64,000 bases of DNA from Myxococcales bacterium (GCA_016794345.1 JAEUKE010000207.1:157932-221931), one strand, 5' to 3'. Shown: positions 35,479 through 45,098, numbered from the stretch's first letter. The notes: generated by a model from the letters alone, not told the origin. Program-made: numbers and translations.

Positions 35479-37332
35479 TCAGTCGCAACCAGCGCCACAC
35501 ACCCAGCCGACCTCGGCCACACACACGCCGTCCCAGGCGCTGTCACAGCAGAACGGGTCCGCGTCGCAGATGCTTCGCGCGCACGGGTCACAGTCCGGGT
35601 CGAGCGCCGCCCCCGGCGCGCAGATCGAGTGCGCACAAGCCGAGCTCGCGGCGCGCTTGCGGATGACGTCAGCGAAAGGCTTCACGAGCGGGTTCGAGTC
35701 GGCCTTCAGGAGCGCCTTCTCCACGGCCGGCGAAGAGAGATCGATGACGAGGCTCGGGTGGTTGACGATGCGGTCGAGGACCGGCAGGAGCCATTCTTTG
35801 TGGAGCTCGGCCTGGGGGTGGTCGGGGACGTACAGCGGGTTGTGCGCGAGCGCGTGCGCCCAGACGGGGGTCCCGGCGATGTCGGCGTTCAGATCCGCGC
35901 CCGCCGAGAGCAATCGCTCGACCATCGGCAGCGGCACCGGCGCACGAACGGCCACGGACAGCGGTCGTTGCCCGGCGTGGTTGACCGCGTTCGGATCGGC
36001 GCCGGCGTTCAACAGCAGGTCTTCCACCTCGGGGCCTCTCTGCGTGTAGAACATCCGCAGGAGCGAGGTATCGCCGTCCGCTGCACGGCCGTCGACGGGG
36101 GCGCCGGCCTCGAGCAACATGGCCACCACCTCGGGGGCTCGCGCATCCGCCTTGTATCGATCGATCGCAGCGATGAGCGGCGGCATTCCGAGCGCGCCGC
36201 CGTCCTCCAGGTCCACCCCGGCCTCGACGAGCGCGCGCAGGTCCTCGGCGGGGAGACGCGCGTAGACGGCCGCCTGGAACACCGTGGCCCAGAGCGGCGT
36301 GTATTTGGCGCCCCAGGTGCGCGCGTTCGGATCGAGCCCTGCATCCAGGAGAGTCTCGATCGGCGCCCGCCCGAGGCGCTCGTCGAACCAGAGCGACCAG
36401 ATGCGATCGTGGTCCACGATCTTCGTGGCCAAGATCTCGGCGATCTCCTCCTTGCTCGACGACTTGGCCGCGCGCTCCTCCGCCTCCAGATCCCAGTCGA
36501 TCGCGCCGGCAGAGAGGAGGCGCTCGACGAGGGCCGCGTTTCCTCGCGAGCGCGCAAGAGACAGCGCCGTCGCGCCAGACGCGATCGGTTCTTCAAAGGA
36601 CGTGGGGCTCGTCACGTGAGATAGCGCCCTGACGTTCACCTCGGCGCCCGCGGCCAAGAGCTCCTCAGCCGCCGCCATCGCCGCGCCATGGTCACTCCAA
36701 CCCGCCGAGAACATGAGCGGTGTTGCGCCTCCGATCGCGGCAGAGCCGACCTCGTTGCCGCCGCTGTAGAGCGCGCCGGCGCACACGCGATTCGGGTCGG
36801 CGCCGCGCTCGAGCAGCACCTTCACCATCACGAGTCGCTCCTGCCCGGAGGCGATGCCGTGCAGGGGATAGACCTGATACGAGATCTCCTGCGTCGCGTA
36901 GTGCAACGCCGTCATCCCCCGGCGCACACCCGTGCAGGTCGAGCAGAGCGGATCGATGTCGATGTCGGTGACGTTCGGGTCCAGCCCTGCCTCGAGCATG
37001 GGCTCGATCACCTTGGAGCCGAAGCCCGTCGACGCCGCGTACCAGAGCAGCTTCGACCACTCTCGAAAGCAGCTCCGCGGCGCCGGCGACGAGGAGACCG
37101 CGGCGAGCCCCTCGAGCGTCCTCGCCTCGTCTTTGTTCAGAACCGCGGCGTACAGGAGGTTCCAGGCATCGTCGCCGCTCGCGGTCTTGAGTGACGTCGG
37201 GCATTCCTCCAGCTCCTCGTTGCCCTCGTCGGCTCGTTCGTCGTCGAGCGGCACCCCGAGAGGAGCGCAGCCGAGCAAGGCCGCGGATGCGAGAATCGAG
37301 GAGACGAGCGGGTGAAAGAATCGGTCCAGCAT
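35479..37332 (-). CDS. Ankyrin-repeat lipoprotein with Cys-rich C-terminal module
   Basis: 617 residues. Lipobox at C22 ('AALLGC'). Ankyrin repeats span about 85-520, e.g. 'LLERGADPNRV', 'MLEAGLDPNVT', 'LLNAGADPNAVNHAGQRPLS'. The last 50 residues carry an 11-Cys module ('CAHSICAPGAALDPDCDPC' then 'DPFCCDSAWDGVC') seen in secreted proteins of myxobacteria and some other predators. It is probably surface-exposed and binds proteins through the ankyrin arch. It appears monocistronic. Confidence 0.82.
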   Translation of the reverse strand: MLDRFFHPLVSSILASAALLGCAPLGVPLDDERADEGNEELEECPTSLKTASGDDAWNLLYAAVLNKDEARTLEGLAAVSSSPAPRSCFREWSKLLWYAASTGFGSKVIEPMLEAGLDPNVTDIDIDPLCSTCTGVRRGMTALHYATQEISYQVYPLHGIASGQERLVMVKVLLERGADPNRVCAGALYSGGNEVGSAAIGGATPLMFSAGWSDHGAAMAAAEELLAAGAEVNVRALSHVTSPTSFEEPIASGATALSLARSRGNAALVERLLSAGAIDWDLEAEERAAKSSSKEEIAEILATKIVDHDRIWSLWFDERLGRAPIETLLDAGLDPNARTWGAKYTPLWATVFQAAVYARLPAEDLRALVEAGVDLEDGGALGMPPLIAAIDRYKADARAPEVVAMLLEAGAPVDGRAADGDTSLLRMFYTQRGPEVEDLLLNAGADPNAVNHAGQRPLSVAVRAPVPLPMVERLLSAGADLNADIAGTPVWAHALAHNPLYVPDHPQAELHKEWLLPVLDRIVNHPSLVIDLSSPAVEKALLKADSNPLVKPFADVIRKRAASSACAHSICAPGAALDPDCDPCARSICDADPFCCDSAWDGVCVAEVGWVCGAGCD

Positions 37333-37477
37333 GGCGCGGGTCCGATGAAAGATGTGTGCCTGACCAGAACAGCGCGAAAAGGCCGCTTCTCAGACGATCT
37401 CACCCTGGCGCCGCCAGGCGCCCGCCATGGCGCCGCCACCCCCGAGGCGACGGCGCGAGGCGCTGCTCAGCCGTCGC

Positions 37478-37852
37478 TCAACCTCCGCCCCCTGCGCCGC
37501 CACCACCTTCCGGCTGGCTCGCGAGGCACTGGTAGAAGGCCGCCTCCTCGTCGGTGCAACCGTAGAACGAGAGCAACCCGCCGCTACACGAGACGGAGTC
37601 CGACTTGCGTGCGCACGCGAAGTAGGCGTCGGCCTGCTCCTGACAACCCCCCTCGGCCTTCGACCTGTCTTCTTCGCAGCTGTCGAGGCAGGCCTGGCCG
37701 CCGCACTTGACCTTCTCACCCGCCTCGCAGAGGGCTTCGCAGTCACTGAGATCCGACGTGTTGGACCCGGCGCCGGTGCCGGTGTCGTCGGAGTCGGATG
37801 TCGAGCAGGCGAGGACGCCGGCGGCCAGCGCGAGGAAGAGAAACGATTTCAT
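37478..37852 (-). CDS. Small Cys-rich lipoprotein
   Basis: 124 residues from ATG 37852; lipobox 'VLAC' (C16), an Asp/Ser/Gly-rich linker, then a compact domain with eleven Cys ('CEALCEAGEKVKCGGQACLD', 'ADAYFACARKSDSVSC', 'YGCTDEEAAFYQC') and a Gly-rich tail. Paired Cys and helical spacing suggest a disulfide-bonded helical bundle. Family unknown; proteins of this style are frequent in myxobacterial genomes. Confidence 0.72.
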   Translation of the reverse strand: MKSFLFLALAAGVLACSTSDSDDTGTGAGSNTSDLSDCEALCEAGEKVKCGGQACLDSCEEDRSKAEGGCQEQADAYFACARKSDSVSCSGGLLSFYGCTDEEAAFYQCLASQPEGGGGAGGGG

Positions 37853-37997
37853 GCGCACCTGGTACTCGTGATCGTTGGGCTTTCTCCCCACGAGAGCAGG
37901 CCTTCGGCAGGCGCGAATGCCGGAAGGCTGGCGGATGGATCGGGATTCGCTGCGCTTCCGTTTGACGACCTTGCCGAGCGCGGTGTCGCTTCGTGGC

Positions 37998-39167
37998 ATG
38001 CTCCGCGACTCCCTTGCTCTTCGCCTGCTCCTCTGGATGCCCGTCGCGTGCGGAGACGACGGCGCCACGACTGGCGGCGGAGGGGCTGGCCACTCCGGCA
38101 CCGGGGGCGACGCTCCGTCGACGTCGACGACCTCCTCGGGATCGACCACCGGTAGCGGCGGCGCCGGCGAAGGCGGCGGAGCCGTCGCCTGGGAGCGCAC
38201 GACGGGCGCCTTCGTCGTCGACCTCGAGGTCACGCCCGACGGTGGTGTCATCCTCTACGCGGTCGGGAGCGAGCAAGACCTCGCGGCCACGTCACGGTCC
38301 ACCGAGCCGGTGCAGGGCGCCCCAGGGCTCGTCGCCAAGCTCTCCCCCGCCGGAGAGACCGAGTGGGTGTACCCGCTCCCCACGACATCCATCCAATACA
38401 GCTGGCTCGCGACCTCACCTGCCGGCGGCGCGGCGGTGACGCTCCAGGATCCGACCCTGCGATTGGTCTACCTCGAAGACGGTGCCGAGGTCTGGACCTA
38501 TCCCTTCAACGAGGGAGGGACGCCCCGCTTCGACTTCGACAGCGGAAGCCAGCTCTGGACGAGAGCACAGCGGGCCTCAGCCAATGGGCTCAGCGCGCAT
38601 GCGGGCAGCCTTCCATTTGCGTCCGTCCACGCGGTCGAATCCCACGTCGTGTACGCGGCGGCGGAGGTCATCGGCGCGGCCCCCCACCTCGAGAGCTACG
38701 CGCTCGACGGCACCACACCCCGCTTCGACATCGCCGCCACGATGAACACGTGTGACGGATGCTGGGCGAACATCAACCCGGTCCAGCTCGAAAACGGATC
38801 GACCGTCATGCTCACGACGATCGTGGACCCGAAGAACCCCAGCGCGCCGCCGACAGGGAGCGTGGACTGGGGCTGCCCCGACACCTCCGTGCCTGCCATC
38901 GTGGCGATCGACGATCGAGGCAGCTGCCTGTGGTCGAAGCCGATCACCCCGGAGCAGCTCGCCTTGCAGCACTTGGCCTTCGGACCCTCCGGCGACGGTA
39001 TTCTGGTGGCCGCGTCCGGCGAGCTCCAGCGCTGGAGCGGCGAAAGTGGCGCCGTGCTCGAGACCTGGCCGATGACGTTTCCGAACGGGGACGGCACGCC
39101 GAACGGCGAGGCGGTCTACACGCGCGCAGCCCTCACGAACGCGACGGTGATTCGTCGGGTCAAGTAG
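37998..39167 (+). CDS. Lipoprotein with beta-propeller-like domain
   Basis: 389 residues from ATG 37998, which begins the signal peptide directly; longer in-frame starts do not. Lipobox at C18 ('PVACGDD'), a Gly/Ser/Thr linker (about 22-60), then repeats such as 'VVDLEVTPDGGVILYAVG' and 'HLAFGPSGDGILVAASGELQ', like PQQ/YVTN propeller blades. Divergent from the Cys-rich lipoprotein. Function unknown. Confidence 0.72.
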   Translation: MLRDSLALRLLLWMPVACGDDGATTGGGGAGHSGTGGDAPSTSTTSSGSTTGSGGAGEGGGAVAWERTTGAFVVDLEVTPDGGVILYAVGSEQDLAATSRSTEPVQGAPGLVAKLSPAGETEWVYPLPTTSIQYSWLATSPAGGAAVTLQDPTLRLVYLEDGAEVWTYPFNEGGTPRFDFDSGSQLWTRAQRASANGLSAHAGSLPFASVHAVESHVVYAAAEVIGAAPHLESYALDGTTPRFDIAATMNTCDGCWANINPVQLENGSTVMLTTIVDPKNPSAPPTGSVDWGCPDTSVPAIVAIDDRGSCLWSKPITPEQLALQHLAFGPSGDGILVAASGELQRWSGESGAVLETWPMTFPNGDGTPNGEAVYTRAALTNATVIRRVK

Positions 39168-39194
39168 CAGCTCGAGGCCCGCCGAGAAGCGGTG

Positions 39195-40202
39195 TCACTG
39201 AAACGAAGCGGGACGGGGCTGGTTGACGGTCGCCACGGCCGTCACGAAGTTGCCGTCTTCCGCGATGTCGTCGGCCTGCAGCTGAACGAAGTTGTGGGAG
39301 AACCAGACGTCGGCGGAGTTACCGGACGCGATCTGATCGTCCCGAAAGCCGACGAGCTCGGAGACCAGGGGCCAGTCGATGGGCGGAGGAACGGCGCCGT
39401 CGCCCGAGCAATTCAACACGGGCATCAGCGGCTGGAACTGGCTCGTGGTGACGAATCCGACGAACTGGTGGTGCGTCGCCATCGGTATGGTCCATTCGAG
39501 CGTGACGTCACCTCCGCTCGCGAGCACGATCGGAGTCTGAGCCGGCGAGGTCGGGGCAAGCGCCGTGGCGTCGATCGACATCACCACGATCGATTGCCCG
39601 GGGAAGAGGGCCGACGAGCCGTCGAAGGAGATCGTCACCGGCGTCCCCGCCGGGAGAGCCCCATTGAAGCTTCCATAGAAGGTCTTGTTGGTAGCCGACC
39701 AGATGAGTGATTGAGAGCCAAACCCGGGTGCAGAAGCGGTGGCCACGACCCCGGGCAGATCGAGGTAGTCGGCGCTGGGTGTCGACATCGTGTTCATCCA
39801 CTCCGTGTCGCACGCGACCGAGGGCGGAACGAGATCATCGGGAGTCGAGGCTTCGGCATACAGCGCGATGGAGGTCCCGTCGGAGATCCAGCCGTGTGAG
39901 ACGCTGACCATCGCCACGACGTGGGCGTCCTGGATCGTACTGTTTCCTCCGCCCGCCCCGGTCGTTACGCCAGTACCGGTGGTCACGCCGCTGCCAGTGG
40001 TCACGCCGCTGCCAGTGGTCACGCCGCTCCCCGAGCCGCCTGTGCCGGCACCTCCGGTGCCCGGGCCAGTCGCGGTCGAGGTAGCCCCTCCGGCGCCGCC
40101 GTTCTCCGTGTCGTCGGAGTCGTTCTCTCCCACGGTCGACGACAGATTGCAGCCCGCCATGAGCGCCGTGAATGCGGTGAAGGTGACAAGGATCGTTCTC
40201 AT
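39195..40202 (-). CDS. Secreted lipoprotein with repetitive Gly-Ser-Val-Thr-Thr linker
   Basis: 335 residues from ATG 40202. Lipobox at C18 ('ALMAGCN'). An acidic/Gly linker includes four 6-residue repeats (GSGVTT type) encoded by an 18-bp tandem repeat. The rest (about 105-335) is a beta-rich domain without recognised motifs. Stops of this gene and the upstream plus-strand gene converge 27 bp apart. Function unknown. Confidence 0.7.
   Translation of the reverse strand: MRTILVTFTAFTALMAGCNLSSTVGENDSDDTENGGAGGATSTATGPGTGGAGTGGSGSGVTTGSGVTTGSGVTTGTGVTTGAGGGNSTIQDAHVVAMVSVSHGWISDGTSIALYAEASTPDDLVPPSVACDTEWMNTMSTPSADYLDLPGVVATASAPGFGSQSLIWSATNKTFYGSFNGALPAGTPVTISFDGSSALFPGQSIVVMSIDATALAPTSPAQTPIVLASGGDVTLEWTIPMATHHQFVGFVTTSQFQPLMPVLNCSGDGAVPPPIDWPLVSELVGFRDDQIASGNSADVWFSHNFVQLQADDIAEDGNFVTAVATVNQPRPASFQ
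39961..40032. repeat. 18-bp tandem repeat, four copies
   Basis: Units of GTGGTCACGCCGCTGCCA type: 39961-39978 (diverged), 39979-39996 and 39997-40014 (identical), 40015-40032 (last bases differ). The repeat is in frame within the linker of the lipoprotein gene, so copy number changes would only lengthen or shorten the linker. Confidence 0.9.
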
Positions 40203-40255
40203 GCACCGACTCGCCTCGAGGCCCTGCGAGCCATCACGAAATCGTTCGTCGACGA

Positions 40256-40912
40256 TCACCGAGCGGCCTCGAGCTGCGCCTGCAAGACCGCCCGCTCGGC
40301 GGCCAGCTGCCCTGTGGGGAACTCCGCGGCATGTCGAGCGAGCGCGGCCGCGGCCGACTCGCGATCTCCGCGATGGAGAGCCGTCCTCGCGGATTCGAGG
40401 AGTAGGCGCTCACGCTTGAGCGACGTCTCCTTCGGTGGCGCGATCGGATGTGGAACGATGTTCGGGCGCCCCCCGGAGCGGGCCTCCGAGCTCGCCGACG
40501 AGGGGACGTCCGCCAGATCGATCGGCGGCCGCTCGCGATCCACCTCGCGCGTGACGACCAAGGTTACGGTGCGGGGAAGGCTCGCGAGACGCTCGTTCAC
40601 CCGACTCGAGCCTGCGATCTCCTTGTGGGCGAGCGCACCGCCAGCCAGCCCGAGCGCCAGACAAGCGATCGCTACGCCCTTCGAGCCCATCCACGATACG
40701 ACGCTCACGGGTCCCGGCACCGTCGAGGCTCCCGCAGAGGGAAGCGCTGGTGCGGAGCCAGGTGGTGCGACGGATGGCGGCGCGAGCCCCGGGAGGGCGT
40801 CCGCCAGGCGCGAGAGCATTCGCGCGCGAGCATCGGGCAAGAGCGAGTCGATCTCACGCTCGGCCTCGACCAGCTCGCTGAGCTCGCCGGAGAGGGCTTC
40901 GGGCTCCTTCAT
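40256..40912 (-). CDS. Putative membrane partner (anti-sigma-like) of the ECF sigma factor
   Basis: 218 residues from ATG 40912, overlapping the sigma stop by 4 nt (ATGA). The N-terminus (1-65) is acidic and cytoplasmic. One membrane helix lies near 76-96 ('GVAIACLALGLAGGALAH'). The outer part ends with TolA-binding/TPR-like helices ('SARTALHRGDRESAAAALAR'). No ZAS motif is seen, so its action as an anti-sigma is inferred from position. The TPR-like end is short and may be clipped. Confidence 0.72.
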   Translation of the reverse strand: MKEPEALSGELSELVEAEREIDSLLPDARARMLSRLADALPGLAPPSVAPPGSAPALPSAGASTVPGPVSVVSWMGSKGVAIACLALGLAGGALAHKEIAGSSRVNERLASLPRTVTLVVTREVDRERPPIDLADVPSSASSEARSGGRPNIVPHPIAPPKETSLKRERLLLESARTALHRGDRESAAAALARHAAEFPTGQLAAERAVLQAQLEAAR

Positions 40913-41478
40913 GACCACCCCCGCTGAGCCTTCAAGCGACGTACCGTCGACTCGAGATCTTCCCGCGCGAGGCGCAGCCTCGAGTAGACCGTTCCGAGCG
41001 GGATCGAGAGAACGCGCGCGATCTCGGGGCACGGGACGTCGTCGAGCTCGTGCATGATGAACACCGCGCGACGATCGAGGTCGAGGTGATCCAGCGCGTC
41101 CAGGAGGAGCCTTCGCTTCGCGTCGCGTTCGAGCACGTCGTCGGCTGCTGCGCGCGGGCAAGGTGGCTCGGCGACCCCCTCCAGATCGGTCTCGCGACGG
41201 GCTCGTCGGCGGTAGTGGGAGGCTGCACGGAACGCGAAGGCGAAGAGCCACGGCCGGATGGGCCGCGCCGGATCGTAGGTTCCGAGCTTCTGGTACACGG
41301 ACAGGAACACCTCGTGCACGAGATCCTCCAGGTCCTTCTCCAGGACGCCGAGACGACGGAGGCTGCGGAGAACAAACGCGGCCTCTCGCTCGAAGAGCGC
41401 GCGAAAATCCACGCGCGGCACCTCGGGAGCGAGCGACACGTCCACCTCCAGTGCTCGCCCGATCGACCCGTCGCCCAT
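40909..41478 (-). CDS. ECF-family RNA polymerase sigma factor
   Basis: 189 residues. Region 2: 'LEDLVHEVFLSVYQKLGTYD', 'RPWLFAFAFRAASHYRRR'. Region 4: 'LDRRAVFIMHELDDVPCPEI', 'LSIPLGTVYSRLRLAREDL'. ATG 41478 is taken although no strong ribosome site is visible; GTG 41481 is one codon upstream. It sits between an exported protein gene (stop 25 bp upstream) and the coupled membrane partner, so the three form one operon. Confidence 0.88.
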   Translation of the reverse strand: MGDGSIGRALEVDVSLAPEVPRVDFRALFEREAAFVLRSLRRLGVLEKDLEDLVHEVFLSVYQKLGTYDPARPIRPWLFAFAFRAASHYRRRARRETDLEGVAEPPCPRAAADDVLERDAKRRLLLDALDHLDLDRRAVFIMHELDDVPCPEIARVLSIPLGTVYSRLRLAREDLESTVRRLKAQRGWS

Positions 41479-41503
41479 CACGAAAACAGCCGCGCCGTGT
41501 CGA

Positions 41504-42595
41504 TTACTGCAGCCTGACCAGGAACGCGGCGTCGCCCAGCGCGGCGACCTGCGGGGTCGACCAGATCTCGCGGGTGGTGCCGGCGTCGTCGATGGATAGA
41601 TGCACCCTTGCAAGCGCGAGCTCGAGGTTCGCGCCCACACGGAAGCCGAACATCTTGCCAGGCTCGACCTGGATCGCCAGCCTCGGTCCCAGGGTCGCGT
41701 GTAGATCGGTGCTGGGCCGCGAGCGTTCGACGGCGGAGGCCTCGGAGAACATCGCGCCGAGCTCGAGCGTCGCGCACAGCGCCCCGCGGACCACCGGAGC
41801 GAGATCCAGCGCGAAACAAGGCACCACACCGCCCCGAACGAGGGACGCCGTGACGTGGCCCGATGAGCTCTCCGCCGTGCCAGGCACGATTCCTCCGGCT
41901 TCGAGGGCAACAGACCAGAGCGTCCCGTCGATCCCCACACCGACGTAAGGACCAAACGAGACCCCGGGCACGAGCCCGGCTCCGACCACGGTCCCAACGA
42001 AGGCGGTGACGCCTACCGGCGAGCCGTCGTCGTCGTCTGCCGGAGCGGCAGCGACGTCGTCACGAGGTGCCGCCGTCACGGGTGTGACGCGCGACGCGGC
42101 GGCCGAAGACATTGGGGCGGGCACGGCCGCAGGGGGCGTCGCGGCTGCCGCGGAGGGCGACGGCGCGGGCGATCTCTCGCGGGTCGCGAACGTCGGATCG
42201 ATCATGAGCGCGGCGGCCAGCGCCACGCTCGACGCGAGCTCGTCGCAGTCGCCCACCGCAGAGCGGAGCTCGCGCGGCGACGACGTTCCCTGCTCGAGCC
42301 TCGCGATCAAGCCGCGCTGCTCGCCGCGAAAGCGCATGGTCATCTTCTCCGAGGAGCCCTGACCGAAGGGGTCGTAGCCGAGCTCCGCCGCGACCATCTG
42401 ACGCATCGTCGGCTCATCCGGGCAGTCGTCTACGCCCACCCCCGAGACGTCGTAGGTCAGCGAGAGGTTGCGCTTGGCAGGGGCCGCGAGCGAAGGACCC
42501 GCCTGCGCCGGCGAAGATGACAGAACGAGCAGGAACACCACCACGCTCGTCGCGATGGTTGGCACGGCCTGCCGCACCGAAGGCGACCAAGACAC
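41504..42595 (-). CDS. Exported protein with outer-membrane-barrel-like C-terminus
   Basis: 363 residues from GTG 42595, preceded by AAGGGTGG; an in-frame ATG at 42631 would place extra residues before the signal peptide. Signal peptide 'IATSVVVFLLVLSSSPAQAG'. Residues about 35-135 form a small alpha/beta domain with 'VDDCPDEPTMRQMVAAELGY', common in myxobacterial envelope proteins. A Pro/Ala linker leads to a Gly/aromatic beta region (about 195-363) that looks like a barrel. It is the first gene of the sigma-factor operon. Confidence 0.7.
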   Translation of the reverse strand: MSWSPSVRQAVPTIATSVVVFLLVLSSSPAQAGPSLAAPAKRNLSLTYDVSGVGVDDCPDEPTMRQMVAAELGYDPFGQGSSEKMTMRFRGEQRGLIARLEQGTSSPRELRSAVGDCDELASSVALAAALMIDPTFATRERSPAPSPSAAAATPPAAVPAPMSSAAASRVTPVTAAPRDDVAAAPADDDDGSPVGVTAFVGTVVGAGLVPGVSFGPYVGVGIDGTLWSVALEAGGIVPGTAESSSGHVTASLVRGGVVPCFALDLAPVVRGALCATLELGAMFSEASAVERSRPSTDLHATLGPRLAIQVEPGKMFGFRVGANLELALARVHLSIDDAGTTREIWSTPQVAALGDAAFLVRLQ

Positions 42596-42780
42596 GCCAC
42601 CCTTGATGCAGGTCGCCCGGGAGGCATTCATCCCCAAGGCTGCACGGCCCACCAACCGTCGGGCAGCGCTCCGAAGGTGGCCGGTGGCATGCAAGAAGCT
42701 GGTAACGCGGAGGATTTCGCGGTCGCGCCAACGCAGAGGGCGCGCGACACGCCGATCACGATCGTTGACGGACGCTTCCG

Positions 42781-43998
42781 TCAGTCGGCACAGACGACGC
42801 TGTCATCGAGCAGCGCCTCGTACCGCTGATCGGTCAGCGCGCGGAGGAAGCAGACCATCGACTCGATCTGGTCGTCCGTCATCGGATCACCCACCTCGAG
42901 GAGATCGAGCGCGACGGTCTCGGGGATCTCGGCCGGCAGCCAAGGCTCCCCCGTCTCCGGGTTGGTCGCGCGCTCGGTGGGGTTGTTGTAGTGGTCGTAG
43001 AACGCCACCACCGTCCGCAGGTCCCGGAAGACCCCGTTGTGCATGTACGGCCCGGTGATCGCCACGTTCCGCAGCGTGGGCGTCTTGAACTTGCCTCGCG
43101 CCGCCGCGTCGGTGACGGCGGGGTTGCCGGCGAGGCCCCGGTCGGGCTCCGTCACGCCGTTCTTCGCGCGGACCTCCGCGTTCACCGGCAAGCCGAGGTT
43201 GTGGTACTCGAAGCCGCTGAACGGCTCCTGCTTCTCGTTGACCGGGTCACCCTCGCTGTAGAGCTGGTGGCAAATGTTGCAGTTGGCGAACTGCGAGAAG
43301 AAGAGCGCCTTGCCGCTGAGCTCCTTGTACGAGAGGGTGACCTCGCCGCGCAGCGAGCGGTCGTAGCGCGAGTCGAATGGCGCGAAGACCTCGGTTCGTT
43401 CGTAGGCGGCGATGCTCTGGGTAATGGCCGCAAACGCGGCCTCTTCGTCCTCGAGCACGCCCTCGCCATAAAAACGCGGCAGCGCGCTCGCGTACTCCGG
43501 GTTCTCGCGGAGCCGGGCGAGCACCGTGGCGCGGTCGGGCATGGCCATCTCGATCGGGTTGAGGAACGGGCCGCCGGCCTGGTGCTCGAGATCGGGCTCG
43601 CGGCCGTCCCAGAACTGGCCTCCGAGCGGCCCCTCGTAGATCCGGTTCTGCTGCTGCTTGTTGTGCCGCTCGCGCCTGCCGTACTGGAATGACGGAGAGA
43701 AGAGAGCGTAGGCGGCGCTGGGCGCGTTTCGATCACCGAGCGACATGCCGTCATCCCCCACCGAGACCGGCGAGACGCGGCCTTGTTCGTCGAGGTGCGC
43801 GTCAACGAAGCCGTGCTCCGGGTCGTGGCACGTGGCGCACGCCTGGGTGCGGTTCTTCGACAGGTTCGTGTCCTGGAACAGCGCCTCGCCGAGCGCCTCG
43901 ACGTCCTCGAACGAATCGATGGGCTCGGCCGGCTCGGACGAGCAAGCGCCCAAGATGGCAAGGGTCATCAAGCCGACTGCGGCGACACGCGGTGGCAC
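42781..43998 (-). CDS. Di-heme cytochrome c peroxidase / MauG-family lipoprotein
   Basis: 405 residues from GTG 43998 (GGAG seven bases upstream), starting 2 bp after the second imelysin stop. Lipobox at C19 ('ILGACS'). Heme c sites 'CATCHD' (C54-H58) and 'CNICH' (C240-H244), with 'DGREPDLEHQAGGPFLNP' between them as in the MauG branch. It is the last gene of the imelysin operon and probably handles electron or peroxide chemistry on iron at the cell surface. This gene is not a standard member of the four-gene imelysin operon known from pseudomonads. Confidence 0.88.
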   Translation of the reverse strand: MPPRVAAVGLMTLAILGACSSEPAEPIDSFEDVEALGEALFQDTNLSKNRTQACATCHDPEHGFVDAHLDEQGRVSPVSVGDDGMSLGDRNAPSAAYALFSPSFQYGRRERHNKQQQNRIYEGPLGGQFWDGREPDLEHQAGGPFLNPIEMAMPDRATVLARLRENPEYASALPRFYGEGVLEDEEAAFAAITQSIAAYERTEVFAPFDSRYDRSLRGEVTLSYKELSGKALFFSQFANCNICHQLYSEGDPVNEKQEPFSGFEYHNLGLPVNAEVRAKNGVTEPDRGLAGNPAVTDAAARGKFKTPTLRNVAITGPYMHNGVFRDLRTVVAFYDHYNNPTERATNPETGEPWLPAEIPETVALDLLEVGDPMTDDQIESMVCFLRALTDQRYEALLDDSVVCAD

Positions 43999-44000
43999 GT

Positions 44001-45098
44001 CTAGTCTCCGTCCGTGAAGTTGATTCCAAGATCGACCCCGAGCCCATCGGGGATCTCGCGCTTCAAGTTGCCATCGAGGAGACCCATCGCAGCGGTGAGC
44101 GCTGCGCGATCCTCGGCCGCCGCGGCGGCCTTCGCGGCCGCGAGGTTTGTGCGCACGAGATCGACGTCCGACTGCAGGTCCTTCGCCACCATGAAGTCGA
44201 AGATACCGACGGCGTCCTCCGGCGCCGGCTGCTCGAGGAGCTGCTCCAACGCGAGCAGCGTCGCCGTGACGTTCGGGTAGAAGGCCTTCGAGAGCTGTGC
44301 GTCCAGCGTTCCTTCCAGCTTGCGGACCTGCACGTAGTCGACATGTTGCTGGAGCGCGACGAGCAGACCAACAATGGGCTCCCTTCCATCGGGGAGCTTC
44401 GACCCGAGCATGATGTCGCGGAACGGCTCTCCGCCGTCGAACGACACGGTCCACCCCGACTCGACCGCCTCCGCGTCTTGCAGCAAGAGGTCCGCGATGC
44501 CGCGCAGGTAGTCGCACTTCTTCGGCTCGGCCACGTAGTCCGACACGATGTCCTCCGGCAGCTGCGAGTGCCCGGCGCGGCTGTCCTCGAAGACGAGGAC
44601 CTCGAGCGCCAAGAGGCCCACCTGGTTGAAGGTGAGCGCGTCGAAATACGCGGCGTCCAGCGGCGCGCCCGAGGCCAGCGCCGCGGCGTAGGCCTCGCGG
44701 ACCGTGTCGGTGTAGTCGGTCCCGCGCTGTCGCATCGACTCGATGAAGATGATCCTGGGCGTGATCGGATCGTCTTCGAGCGGTCCCAGGTCATACGGCG
44801 CGACGGCGTTCCACGAGCGCGAGAGCTCACGCCACCCGTCCTGCAGCGCGGTGAGGCGCACCGCGTCCGGCGCGCCGCAGAAGCCGTCCACGCCGGCGCG
44901 CATGCCCTCGGCAGCGTCGTGGAACGCGACGACGGCAGGGACCACCGTGTTGTCGATGCTGTTTTGCATGACCTCGGGGCCAGTCGGGCCCGAGGGAGCG
45001 GGGGTTGTTTCGTCGCCGCAGCCGGTCGCGGCGATCACGACAGCGACGAAGGCTGGGCACCAGGACCGAAGAAGACGAGGCGATCGGAATAGGCTCAT
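44001..45098 (-). CDS. Imelysin-family lipoprotein (second copy)
   Basis: 365 residues from ATG 45098, overlapping the DUF1513 stop by 4 nt. Lipobox at C27 ('AATGCGDE'). The helical imelysin fold is visible in 'VPAVVAFHDAAEGMRAGV' and 'GLLALEVLVFEDSRAGHSQL'. The GxHxxE motif of the first imelysin is replaced by 'GLLALE', so metal binding may differ. Imelysins are periplasmic helical-bundle proteins linked to iron uptake. Confidence 0.85.
   Translation of the reverse strand: MSLFRSPRLLRSWCPAFVAVVIAATGCGDETTPAPSGPTGPEVMQNSIDNTVVPAVVAFHDAAEGMRAGVDGFCGAPDAVRLTALQDGWRELSRSWNAVAPYDLGPLEDDPITPRIIFIESMRQRGTDYTDTVREAYAAALASGAPLDAAYFDALTFNQVGLLALEVLVFEDSRAGHSQLPEDIVSDYVAEPKKCDYLRGIADLLLQDAEAVESGWTVSFDGGEPFRDIMLGSKLPDGREPIVGLLVALQQHVDYVQVRKLEGTLDAQLSKAFYPNVTATLLALEQLLEQPAPEDAVGIFDFMVAKDLQSDVDLVRTNLAAAKAAAAAEDRAALTAAMGLLDGNLKREIPDGLGVDLGINFTDGD

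Noticed and set aside
39961..40032. CRISPR-like array
   Set aside because: Units are 18-bp head-to-tail copies without spacers and lie in a coding frame.
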